Of a DNA stretch of 19,663 bases, positions 7,722 to 14,985 are shown one piece after another. The notes beneath the pieces are model-generated. The model made no database searches. It was not told the origin of the DNA and worked only from the letters and a program-made list of their open reading frames with translations. This stretch comes from UBA1162 sp049513695 (lineage in GTDB: Bacteria; Chloroflexota; Dehalococcoidia; GIF9; UBA5629). Both the position numbers and the translations under genes were made by a program. Location: NCBI GenBank assembly GCA_049513695.1, contig JBEKVW010000039.1, forward strand, positions 1 to 19,663. The letters are read 5' to 3'. How positions within the stretch are numbered: position 1 is the first letter of the stretch; the number at the start of each line of letters is the position of its first letter.

Positions 7722-7902
7722 GGTCTACCAGGGAACCATATCCCGGGTTACACCGCCGGCTTGCCGGTTCACCCCCACCTGCTCTCAGTACGGCTATGAG
7801 GCCGTCCAGAAATACGGCCTGCTGAAGGGCGGATGGATGACGTTTTTGAGGATATGCCGTTGCAACCCCTGGACTACCTGCAGGTACGATCCCGTGCCGT
7901 GA
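7690..7902 (+). CDS. yidD: Membrane protein insertion efficiency factor YidD
   Basis: Small amphipathic inner-membrane-associated protein that helps YidC-dependent membrane protein insertion. The 70-residue sequence matches the family: IKVYQGTISRVTPPACRFTP, TCSQYGYEAVQKYG, GGWMTFLRICRCNPW and the C-terminal YDPVP. The three conserved cysteines (ACRF, TCSQY, RCNP) are present. An additional Cys occurs in TTCRYDPVP, where the family usually has HPGGYDPVP. The ATG at 7690 lies inside rnpA (32-nt overlap), a common arrangement. No ribosome site is evident, so coupling to rnpA is likely. It ends 33 nt before the beta-propeller lipoprotein gene. Confidence 0.95.
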   Translation: MLKQIALKSIKVYQGTISRVTPPACRFTPTCSQYGYEAVQKYGLLKGGWMTFLRICRCNPWTTCRYDPVP

Positions 7903-7935
7903 GTGATAATATCCAGTAAAAAATCAGGATAGTTG

Positions 7936-9114
7936 ATGATCAAAACAAAAAAATACGTAAACATTATATTAATACTGACCATACTATTGCTGGTGTTTGT
8001 CGCCGGCTGTTCAGTAACCGGGGGAGGAGGCTGTTCCGGCACCCAGGCACAGGGATGGTCCGGGTTTACAGTTTACAAACAGGATCTCTGTTTCGGTTCG
8101 ATGGAAGGCAAAGTCATTGCGATTGACCCACAGGCCCGTACAGATAACAAAACCTTCCCCGCCGACACCGAATGGGTCTATCAAATCAAGACCAGTTCAC
8201 CTGGCGCCGCCTGCGGCCCCATGTGCTCGCCGTCTTCTTCGGCAGCCGGGGTGGGCATTTATGACACCCCCATTTCAGTTGATGACCTGATATATGTCGG
8301 CAGCTACAGCGGCAAAATCTACGCCATCAATGCCGTTAAGGGTATGATCAGGTGGGTCTATCCCAGGGAAGGGCTCGATACTATCGGCGCCATAGTCGGC
8401 AATATGGTCACAGACGGCAAGAGCCTGTATTTCGGCAGCTCGGATTCTAAGATATACTCCCTGGATGCAGTTACCGGCGACTTTAACTGGGATTTCCAGA
8501 CATCCAGCAAGATCTGGACCGGCCCGGCTATCGATAACGGTGTCATTTACGCGGGAAACTATGGCGGAGATATATACGCTATATCGGCAGACACAGGCAA
8601 GCAGATATGGAGCATCAAGATCCCCTCTGCATTATCCTCGCCGATCACGGTTTCGGGCGATACGATCTACTTCGGCACCTTCGACCGCTATCTATATGCC
8701 CTGGACAAAGCCACAGGGCAGGAGAAGTGGAAGATTACAGGCGGCAACTGGTTCTGGGCGCAGCCCCTGATAGCGGGCGGCAAGATTTATGCCCCCTGCC
8801 TGGACCAGAAATTGTATACGCTCGACCCGGCCAGCGGACAGGAACTCTGGGAGTTTACGGCCGATGCCCCCATCGTCGCACCGGCGGCTATTTCGGGAAA
8901 CAACCTGTATATGATAAGCGACAAGGGCACATTATATAAGCTCGACGCCGGCAGCGGAGCGCTCGTAAACACGAATTCGGTGGAATTCACTGTTTACAGT
9001 CCCATCTATGCCAGCGGCGACATGGTCTACGTTTACGCCAGGGACCATAACGTTTATGCCGTGGATACGGCCCAGAGCACTATTGTGTGGAAATTCTCAT
9101 CGTATTTAAAATAG
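7936..9114 (+). CDS. PQQ-type beta-propeller repeat lipoprotein (BamB-like)
   Basis: A 392-residue exported protein. The start is the ATG at 7936 (AGGA 6 nt upstream), not the adjacent TTG at 7933. The N-terminus has a basic tip, a hydrophobic core and a lipobox ending FVAGC with Cys25, so it should be a lipoprotein on the outer face of the cytoplasmic membrane. The rest consists of seven or eight PQQ/WD-like blades of about 40 residues, for example KIYAINAVKGMIRWVY, KIYSLDAVTGDFNWDF, DIYAISADTGKQIWSI, YLYALDKATGQEKWKI and KLYTLDPASGQELWEF. I see no PQQ-dehydrogenase catalytic residues, so it is probably a binding scaffold. A CGPMC pair lies in an early inter-blade loop. It is flanked directly by yidD and yidC (gap to yidC 9 nt), so a role in membrane-protein assembly is a reasonable inference but unproven. 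BamB is the best-known fold relative. Confidence 0.88.
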   Translation: MIKTKKYVNIILILTILLLVFVAGCSVTGGGGCSGTQAQGWSGFTVYKQDLCFGSMEGKVIAIDPQARTDNKTFPADTEWVYQIKTSSPGAACGPMCSPSSSAAGVGIYDTPISVDDLIYVGSYSGKIYAINAVKGMIRWVYPREGLDTIGAIVGNMVTDGKSLYFGSSDSKIYSLDAVTGDFNWDFQTSSKIWTGPAIDNGVIYAGNYGGDIYAISADTGKQIWSIKIPSALSSPITVSGDTIYFGTFDRYLYALDKATGQEKWKITGGNWFWAQPLIAGGKIYAPCLDQKLYTLDPASGQELWEFTADAPIVAPAAISGNNLYMISDKGTLYKLDAGSGALVNTNSVEFTVYSPIYASGDMVYVYARDHNVYAVDTAQSTIVWKFSSYLK

Positions 9115-9123
9115 GTCAAATGA

Positions 9124-9933
9124 ATGGTTGATATTTGGAATATAGTAATACTTAATCCCATGCTGAACGGGCTTATCGCCCTGTCAGAGGTATGTTTCAA
9201 GAACTTCGGCCTGGCCATTATCGTGCTGACCATAGCTGTCAGGCTGGTTTTAACGCCGCTCACAGTCCGGCAGACGCAGTCGACCAAGGCCATGCAACTT
9301 CTGCAGCCCAAGCTTCAGGAAATACAGAAGAAGTACGCCCGGGACCAGCAGAAAATGCAGCAGGAGGTAATGAAGCTTTATAAGGAGGCCGGAATCAATC
9401 CGCTGGGATGCATATGGCCGATGCTGATACAAATGCCTATCTGGATCGCACTGTACCAGTCCATCATGCAGGCCCTGGCCGCCACGCCGGAAAACCTGCT
9501 GATGCTTTCACAGCACCTCTATGCCTGGGATATGGTCGGGAATGCCATACCATTGAACGAGGAATTTTTGGGACTGCGCCTTTCACAGCCCGACCCTACG
9601 TTGATATTTGCCATACTGGTAGGTGTGACCATGTGGGTACAGCAGAAGATGGTGACACCTCCCCCCACCGACGCCCAGCAGCAGCAGATGTCCAGCATGA
9701 CAACCTTGATGATGCCGCTGATGTTTTCATTTTTCACTCTATCGTTCCCCAGCGGACTGGCCCTCTACTGGGTCGTATCGAATATCATCGGCATAGGAAT
9801 CCAGTATATAGTTGGTGGAGGCTGGGGCTACTTCACACTACCGTTTTTGAAACCCAGGGGTGCTGCTCCTGGGACTAAATCAAGCCAGGATGTAAAGGCC
9901 CTGAAATCAGGTAATGAAAAGAAGAAGGGATGA
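9124..9933 (+). CDS. yidC: Membrane protein insertase YidC/Oxa1
   Basis: Inserts and folds membrane proteins, alone or with SecYEG. The 269-residue protein is the short type without the large external domain of Gram-negative YidC. R40 in LTIAVRLVLTPLTV matches the key groove arginine. The cytoplasmic helical hairpin (about 50-95) contains LQPKLQEIQKKYARDQQKMQ. Later membrane segments include PLGCIWPMLIQMPIWIALYQ, a segment near ILVGVTMWVQQKM, and the final pair LMMPLMFSFFTLSFPSGLAL and WVVSNIIGIGIQYIV. The C-terminal tail is basic (KSGNEKKKG), as expected for ribosome contact. Start codon ATG 9124 lies 9 nt after the lipoprotein stop; the ribosome site is weak. Its stop overlaps the jag ATG (ATGA). 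Confidence 0.97.
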   Translation: MVDIWNIVILNPMLNGLIALSEVCFKNFGLAIIVLTIAVRLVLTPLTVRQTQSTKAMQLLQPKLQEIQKKYARDQQKMQQEVMKLYKEAGINPLGCIWPMLIQMPIWIALYQSIMQALAATPENLLMLSQHLYAWDMVGNAIPLNEEFLGLRLSQPDPTLIFAILVGVTMWVQQKMVTPPPTDAQQQQMSSMTTLMMPLMFSFFTLSFPSGLALYWVVSNIIGIGIQYIVGGGWGYFTLPFLKPRGAAPGTKSSQDVKALKSGNEKKKG

Positions 9934-10592
9934 AATTGAGAGAACTGGAAATAAGCGCGAAAACGGTTGACGAGGCGACAAAAGTTGCGCTTGCACAGCT
10001 CGGAGTGTCCAGAGAAGACGTCGAAATTGAGGTAATCAAAAAGGGCAAGTCCGGTGTGCTGGGAGTAGGCGCTGAGGATGCCAAGATCAGGGTCATATTG
10101 CTCGATGACGAGGACCAACCGGGCCAGTTGGACGATGTGGCCGAGATGGCACGCAAAGTGCTGAGCGACATCTTGAAAGCCATGGGCATTACCGCCGAAA
10201 TAGATGTAACTCCATCGCCGGACGAGAATACGCCTTTGACTTTAAATATAGAGGGGGATGATCTGGGGGTATTGATAGGCCGGCGGGGACAGGCCCTCGC
10301 CTCGCTGCAATACCTGGTCAGATTAATTGTGGCGGAGAAGTCTAAAAAATGGATCTCCATCAATGTCGATGTCGACTGGTATAAGAAACGCCATTACGAT
10401 ACCTTGAAAAAGCTGGCCCAGCGGCTGGCCGAGCAGGTCGCACACAGAAAGCGCGCCATAACCATGGAGCCCATGCAGCCTGATGAAAGGCGCATAATTC
10501 ATATAACGCTTGCCAACCATCCTGATGTGATGACTCAAAGTACCGGGGAGGGGGACGGACGCCGGGTAGTAATCCAAATGAGGAAGCGTTAG
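9930..10592 (+). CDS. khpB: Jag/KhpB RNA-binding protein
   Basis: Cytoplasmic RNA-binding protein that, in Gram-positive relatives, pairs with KhpA and affects cell-elongation genes; it is classically encoded next to yidC (spoIIIJ-jag). The 220 residues hold three domains: Jag-N at 1-55 (ISAKTVDEATKVALAQLGVS, then KKGKSGVLGVGAEDAKIRV), a KH domain at about 75-148 with GxxG loop GRRG (117-120), and an R3H domain at about 152-220 with the R187-x3-H191 motif (RRIIH). The start ATG overlaps the yidC stop by 4 nt (ATGA), giving tight translational coupling. ileS begins 2 nt after its stop. Confidence 0.95.
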   Translation: MKLRELEISAKTVDEATKVALAQLGVSREDVEIEVIKKGKSGVLGVGAEDAKIRVILLDDEDQPGQLDDVAEMARKVLSDILKAMGITAEIDVTPSPDENTPLTLNIEGDDLGVLIGRRGQALASLQYLVRLIVAEKSKKWISINVDVDWYKKRHYDTLKKLAQRLAEQVAHRKRAITMEPMQPDERRIIHITLANHPDVMTQSTGEGDGRRVVIQMRKR

Positions 10593-10594
10593 CC

Positions 10595-13500
10595 ATGTTC
10601 CAGCCCGTCAACAGCAAAATAAGCTTCCCCGAACTGGAAAAGAAAATACTCGAAATCTGGCGCAAGGGCCGCATTTTCGAGAAAAGCATAGAGGCCCGCA
10701 ACAAATCTCCCAAGTACATATTTTACGAAGGTCCACCCACCGCCAACGGCAGCCCCGGCATACATCACGTGCTCTCAAGGGTCTTCAAGGACGTTATCCC
10801 CAGATATAAGACCATGAAGGGATACTGCGTTCCCAGGAAGGCCGGATGGGATACGCACGGCCTCCCGGTCGAGCTGGAAGTCGAGAAGATGCTGGGCTTC
10901 ACCGGCAAATCTCAGATAGAGGAATACGGCATCGCAAAGTTCAACGCCCTGTGTCGCGAGAGCGTCTTTAAATACGTCAAGCAGTGGGACTCGCTGACGG
11001 AGAGGATCGGGTTCTGGCTGGATATGGACCATCCCTACGTGACCCTGGATAATTCCTATATCGAGTCTTGCTGGTGGGCCATCAAGCAGCTCTGGGAAAA
11101 GGGGCTTATCTATCAGGGCTATAAGGTTACCCCCCACTGCCCAAGGTGCGGCACCTCCCTCAGCTCCCACGAGGTGGCGCTGGGATATAAGGACGATACG
11201 GTGGATCCGTCCATCTATATTAAGTTCCGCATATCCAAGCTGCCGGCGGGCCTACACAACGACAGCAAGGATAAGTTCTCTTTACATAAAGCGGTGGCCG
11301 CCGGCAAGGCATATTTCCTGGCCTGGACCACCACTCCCTGGACGCTGCCCGGCAATACTTCGCTGGCCCTGGCTGCCGACGCCGATTACGCCGTGATTGA
11401 ATATGAGGGCGATTATCTGATATTTGCACAGGCCCTCATGGAACAGGCGGGACTGGGCGACCGCTCTGTCCTGAAAACATACAGGGGCAGCCAGCTGGCC
11501 GGATCGCTCTACGTGCCCTTATATAACCCGCATGAATTTAACGTGGAGAGGAAAAGGGCCAGACCGGGCCTGCAGGGACAATTCGATGTCCAGCCGACCG
11601 ATCCCAACCTAACTTACAGGGTCATTAACGCCGACTTCGTTTCCATGGAAGACGGCACCGGCATCGTCCATATCGCTCCCGCCTTCGGCGAGGTCGACTT
11701 CCAGGCCGGACTCGATGAAAACCTCGACTTCGTACAGCAGGTGGACCTGGCAGGCAATATAACCGGCACATACTCGTTCGAAGGCAAATTCGTGAAGGAT
11801 GCCGATCCCGAAGTCCTCAAGGACCTGGCCGCCAGAGGGCTGCTGTATAAGTCCGGCAAGATCACGCACACATATCCCTTCTGCTGGCGCTGCGACGCCC
11901 CGCTGGTCTACTATGCCAAGAAGACCTGGTATATCCGGACGTCCGCCAAAAAGGACGATATGATAGCAGGCAATGAGCAGATTAACTGGTTCCCCGAGCA
12001 TATCAAGGAGGGACGCTTCGGAGACTGGCTCAAGAACAACGTTGACTGGGCCTTCTCACGGGAGCGCTACTGGGGGACGCCGCTCAATATATGGACCTGC
12101 GACAAATGCGGCCACCTGGAATGCCTGGGAGGCCGTGATGAGATCAAAGCCAAACCCGGCATCAAGGGCTTTTCGGACGACCTGGACCTGCACAGGCCCT
12201 CCGTAGACGGTCTGAGCTATAACTGTCCCAAATGCGATGGACGCATGAACAGGCTGAGTGAGGTTATAGATTGCTGGTTCGATTCGGGCTCCATGCCCTT
12301 TGCACAGTGGCACTATCCCTTCGAAAACCAGGCCAGGTTCAAGGAAAGCTTCCCGGCCGACTATATATCCGAGGCAGTCGACCAGACGCGAGGCTGGTTC
12401 TACAGCCTGCATGCCATTTCCACCCTCCTCTTCGACCAGCCGTGCTATAAAAACGTAATCTGCCTGGGGCACATACTGGACGCCCAGGGTGAGAAGATGA
12501 GCAAGACCCGCGGCAACGTCGTAGACCCCTGGACGGTGCTCGACTCGTCCGGCGCCGACGCCCTGCGCTGGTACATGCTGACGGTCACTACACCGGGGAA
12601 TGTGCGGCGCATGTCCCCCGACATGGTGGTCGAGGTCATGCGCAATTTCATGCTGACTCTCTGGAACACCTATTCCTTCTTTGTCATCTATGCCAATATC
12701 GATAATTTCGTGCCTGATAACAAACCCATCGCCGCCACGTCCGACCTGGACAAGTGGCTGATATCCAGCCTCAATAAGCTAATCAAGGATGTGGATGAGT
12801 TGCTGGAAAACTACGACCCCACAACGGCTGGCAGAAAAATAGAATCATTTGTTAACGACCTTTCCAACTGGTATGTCAGGCGCAGCCGCAGGCGTTTCTG
12901 GAAGAGCCAGAATGACGACGACAAGCTGGCGGCCTATAATACGCTCTACCGTGCGCTGGTCACCGTGTCCAAGCTGATCGCTCCCTTCACCCCCTTCATT
13001 GCTGAGGAGATGTACCAGAACCTGGTCAGGACCGTGGATAAGAAAGCCCCTGAGAGCGTCCACCTGGCCGAGTTCCCGGTGGCCGACAAAAGCCTGGTAG
13101 ACCCCGATATTATTTTCGATACCGAGCTGGCTATGAAAGTCTGCAGCATGGGCCGTGCAGCGCGGTCCAAGAGCGGCGTCAAAGTACGCCAGCCTCTGCC
13201 CAGGGTCTATGTCAAAGCCAAATCCGCCAGGGAGCGTGAAGCGCTCAAACGGCTGTGCTCCCAGATCACCGACGAGCTGAACGTGAAGGCCGTCGACTTC
13301 ACATCCGAGGACTTGAAGGAAGGTAAGGATCTGTCCCTCGTGACGGAAAGCGACTACCAGGTCGGCGTGGTCACCGCCCTTACGCCCGAATTGCAGGCCG
13401 AAGGCATCGCCCGCGAGGTGGTCCGGCGGCTGCAGACGATGCGCAGGTCGGCCGGACTCGAGATCGCCGACCATATAGTTACGTACTATCAAGGCGGCGA

Positions 13501-13681
13501 ACAGCTTGCGAAAGTGATGGCCGGCTTTGCCGACTATATTCAGCAGGAGACCCTGTCAGTGGAATTGAAGGGGTCGGAGAAGGACTGGGCGAAGGCTAAG
13601 GCGGACGTTACGGTCTATCGTGAGGAATTCAAGCTGTCCGGCATTAAAGTAGAGCTGGGCATCAAGAAAACCGGCTCTTAA
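10595..13681 (+). CDS. ileS: Isoleucyl-tRNA synthetase, type 2 (IleRS2)
   Basis: Charges tRNA-Ile and edits mischarged valine. The 1028-residue length, the SYAxx-free PPTANGSPGIHH entry and the block CPRCGTSLSSHEVALGYKD are those of the eukaryote-like type 2 enzyme. The Rossmann core holds an altered class-I signature, GIHH at 55-58, where HxGH is usual, and a normal KMSKT at 634-638. The CP1 editing domain has the Thr-rich TTTPW at 245-249, and D353 and D368 in DGTGIVHIAPAFGEVDF. A four-cysteine ribbon follows at CDKCGHLEC and CPKCDGRMN. The helical anticodon domain and C-terminal extension complete it. The ATG at 10595 has AGGAAG 8 nt upstream, and the gene is 2 nt from jag. IleRS2 is generally mupirocin-resistant. 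It is the last gene of the operon and converges on htrA with 22 nt between the stops. Confidence 0.95.
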   Translation: MFQPVNSKISFPELEKKILEIWRKGRIFEKSIEARNKSPKYIFYEGPPTANGSPGIHHVLSRVFKDVIPRYKTMKGYCVPRKAGWDTHGLPVELEVEKMLGFTGKSQIEEYGIAKFNALCRESVFKYVKQWDSLTERIGFWLDMDHPYVTLDNSYIESCWWAIKQLWEKGLIYQGYKVTPHCPRCGTSLSSHEVALGYKDDTVDPSIYIKFRISKLPAGLHNDSKDKFSLHKAVAAGKAYFLAWTTTPWTLPGNTSLALAADADYAVIEYEGDYLIFAQALMEQAGLGDRSVLKTYRGSQLAGSLYVPLYNPHEFNVERKRARPGLQGQFDVQPTDPNLTYRVINADFVSMEDGTGIVHIAPAFGEVDFQAGLDENLDFVQQVDLAGNITGTYSFEGKFVKDADPEVLKDLAARGLLYKSGKITHTYPFCWRCDAPLVYYAKKTWYIRTSAKKDDMIAGNEQINWFPEHIKEGRFGDWLKNNVDWAFSRERYWGTPLNIWTCDKCGHLECLGGRDEIKAKPGIKGFSDDLDLHRPSVDGLSYNCPKCDGRMNRLSEVIDCWFDSGSMPFAQWHYPFENQARFKESFPADYISEAVDQTRGWFYSLHAISTLLFDQPCYKNVICLGHILDAQGEKMSKTRGNVVDPWTVLDSSGADALRWYMLTVTTPGNVRRMSPDMVVEVMRNFMLTLWNTYSFFVIYANIDNFVPDNKPIAATSDLDKWLISSLNKLIKDVDELLENYDPTTAGRKIESFVNDLSNWYVRRSRRRFWKSQNDDDKLAAYNTLYRALVTVSKLIAPFTPFIAEEMYQNLVRTVDKKAPESVHLAEFPVADKSLVDPDIIFDTELAMKVCSMGRAARSKSGVKVRQPLPRVYVKAKSAREREALKRLCSQITDELNVKAVDFTSEDLKEGKDLSLVTESDYQVGVVTALTPELQAEGIAREVVRRLQTMRRSAGLEIADHIVTYYQGGEQLAKVMAGFADYIQQETLSVELKGSEKDWAKAKADVTVYREEFKLSGIKVELGIKKTGS

Positions 13682-13703
13682 CGCAACATCGAAAGCTTAA
13701 GGT

Positions 13704-14855
13704 TTATTGTGAAGGTGGTGGACTGGTGATGAGCGTGGCGGTGGTGTTAAGTGTAGCCTTTCCCCGCATATAGGTAATGTTAACAACGTCGCCTATCTTC
13801 GAGTTGCGCAGGTCATTTAATAGGCTTGGTGCGTCCGTTATATCCTGACCCTGGTATTTGGTTATCACATCCAGCTTCTTCAAGCCGGCCTTGGCTGCCG
13901 GGCTGCCGGGCTGCACGAAGGTGATCACAGCGCCCTGATTAACGCCCAGGTTGTTATAGTAAGCTACATAATCGGTCACCGTGTAAAGCTCAACGCCGAG
14001 GAACGGACGTGTAACATATCCCTGGCTGATAAGCTGCTGTAATATCGGCATAGCAGCATTCGTGCTGATGGCATAGCCCAGCCCTTCGACGCCTACCTCC
14101 GAGATTTTGGCGCTGGTTATGCCTATGACCTGTCCTTTCATGTTCAATAAAGGGCCGCCGCTGTTGCCCGGGTTGATGGCCGCCGAGGTCCCGATCAAGT
14201 CGTATAAAGACTCCTGGTCATTCATCGAGAGCGTGATCTTTGTGCCGCTTACTATACCCTCTGAAGCGCGAATGCCCTGTCCCAGAGGGTTGCCCAGCGC
14301 CACCAGCCAGTCGCCCACACGCAGCGAGGATGAGTCACCCACAGCTGCCGCCGGCAGGTTTTGCAGGTCGACCTTGACGATGGCCAGGTCGGTCAGGGGG
14401 TCGCGGAATACATTGGACGAATTGCCCTCGAAGGTCCTGCCGTCGGAGAACTGAACGGCCACCTTATTGGCGCCTTCCACTACGTGGTTGTTGGTCACGA
14501 TGATACCGCTCTTATCGAGTATCCAGCCCGAGCCTGCGCCGGACTGGGTTACCTGCCTGCTGAACATATCGTTGACGACCTGCTCGGTGGTTATGGTCAC
14601 GACAGAGGGGTAGGCCTGCTGTACTACGTCGGCGATGCCGGGCAATACAGGCGAGTTCTCGGATACAACGGGGGCTGTCCAGCCCGCATCGGGAGGAGTT
14701 ACATTGGCGGGAACAGGCTGAGCTTGTGTCTGCGATTGCGTTTGGTCCGGAGGCTGAGTGCCCGCCTGGAATCCGTTGGACGATACTTCAAAATAGCAGG
14801 ATGTGCTGACGATCAATATAAATAAAAGCAGCAGAGCTGCAATAGTTTTTTTCAT
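13704..14855 (-). CDS. HtrA/DegP-like serine protease, lipoprotein with one PDZ domain
   Basis: Envelope quality-control protease. The 383-residue protein starts with a signal peptide ending VSTSC (Cys20), a plausible although imperfect lipobox. A Gln/Pro-rich spacer (30-55) follows. The trypsin-like domain (about 75-275) has an intact catalytic triad: H124 (TNNHVV), D156 (LTDLAIV) and S232 (NPGNSGGPL). The C-terminal PDZ domain spans about 283-375 (RPFLGVEL, QPGSPAAKAGLKKLDVI). The ATG at 14855 has AGAGG 9 nt upstream, and an extended -10 promoter lies about 35 nt before it, so it is probably monocistronic. Because the cell is probably monoderm, it would act outside the cytoplasmic membrane on misfolded proteins. 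I give no gene symbol because HtrA paralogues cannot be told apart here. Confidence 0.94.
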   Translation of the reverse strand: MKKTIAALLLLFILIVSTSCYFEVSSNGFQAGTQPPDQTQSQTQAQPVPANVTPPDAGWTAPVVSENSPVLPGIADVVQQAYPSVVTITTEQVVNDMFSRQVTQSGAGSGWILDKSGIIVTNNHVVEGANKVAVQFSDGRTFEGNSSNVFRDPLTDLAIVKVDLQNLPAAAVGDSSSLRVGDWLVALGNPLGQGIRASEGIVSGTKITLSMNDQESLYDLIGTSAAINPGNSGGPLLNMKGQVIGITSAKISEVGVEGLGYAISTNAAMPILQQLISQGYVTRPFLGVELYTVTDYVAYYNNLGVNQGAVITFVQPGSPAAKAGLKKLDVITKYQGQDITDAPSLLNDLRNSKIGDVVNITYMRGKATLNTTATLITSPPPSQ

Positions 14856-14889
14856 GATATATAGCCTCTATTTAACGGAATTGTGCAGG

Positions 14890-14918
14890 ATTGTAGCATA
14901 AAGCTATATGCCGGGCAA
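14890..14918 (-). promoter_or_regulatory. Promoter of the HtrA-like protease gene
   Basis: On the minus strand TTGCCC (14913-14918), a 17-nt spacer and TACAAT (14890-14895) form a good SigA promoter. A TGC directly before TACAAT makes it an extended -10. The predicted start near 14883 gives a leader of about 28 nt. It sits just after the trpB terminator, which separates the two units. No CIRCE or other heat-shock operator is seen. Confidence 0.6.
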
Positions 14919-14948
14919 AAGGCCGGTGCCGCCGTCAAAATGAAATGT

Positions 14949-14971
14949 GGCGGGGGCACTGTGCCCCCGCC
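14949..14971 (-). terminator. Intrinsic terminator after trpB
   Basis: A perfect 10-bp GC-rich stem (GGCGGGGGCA / TGCCCCCGCC) with a 3-nt loop lies 15 nt past the trpB stop. On the minus strand it is followed by ACATTTCATTTT, a moderately T-rich tail. It is correctly placed to end the trpB transcript before the next promoter. Confidence 0.8.
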
Positions 14972-14985
14972 GGTATATATTCTGA

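Noticed and set aside
7936..9114. A PQQ-dependent alcohol or glucose dehydrogenase
   Set aside because: The protein is too short, consists of plain propeller blades, and shows no catalytic Asp/Glu calcium site or vicinal-disulfide signature.
12845..13492. 215-codon open frame on the minus strand inside ileS
   Set aside because: Antisense to the intact IleRS anticodon domain. Long shadow frames are expected in this GC- and codon-biased gene.
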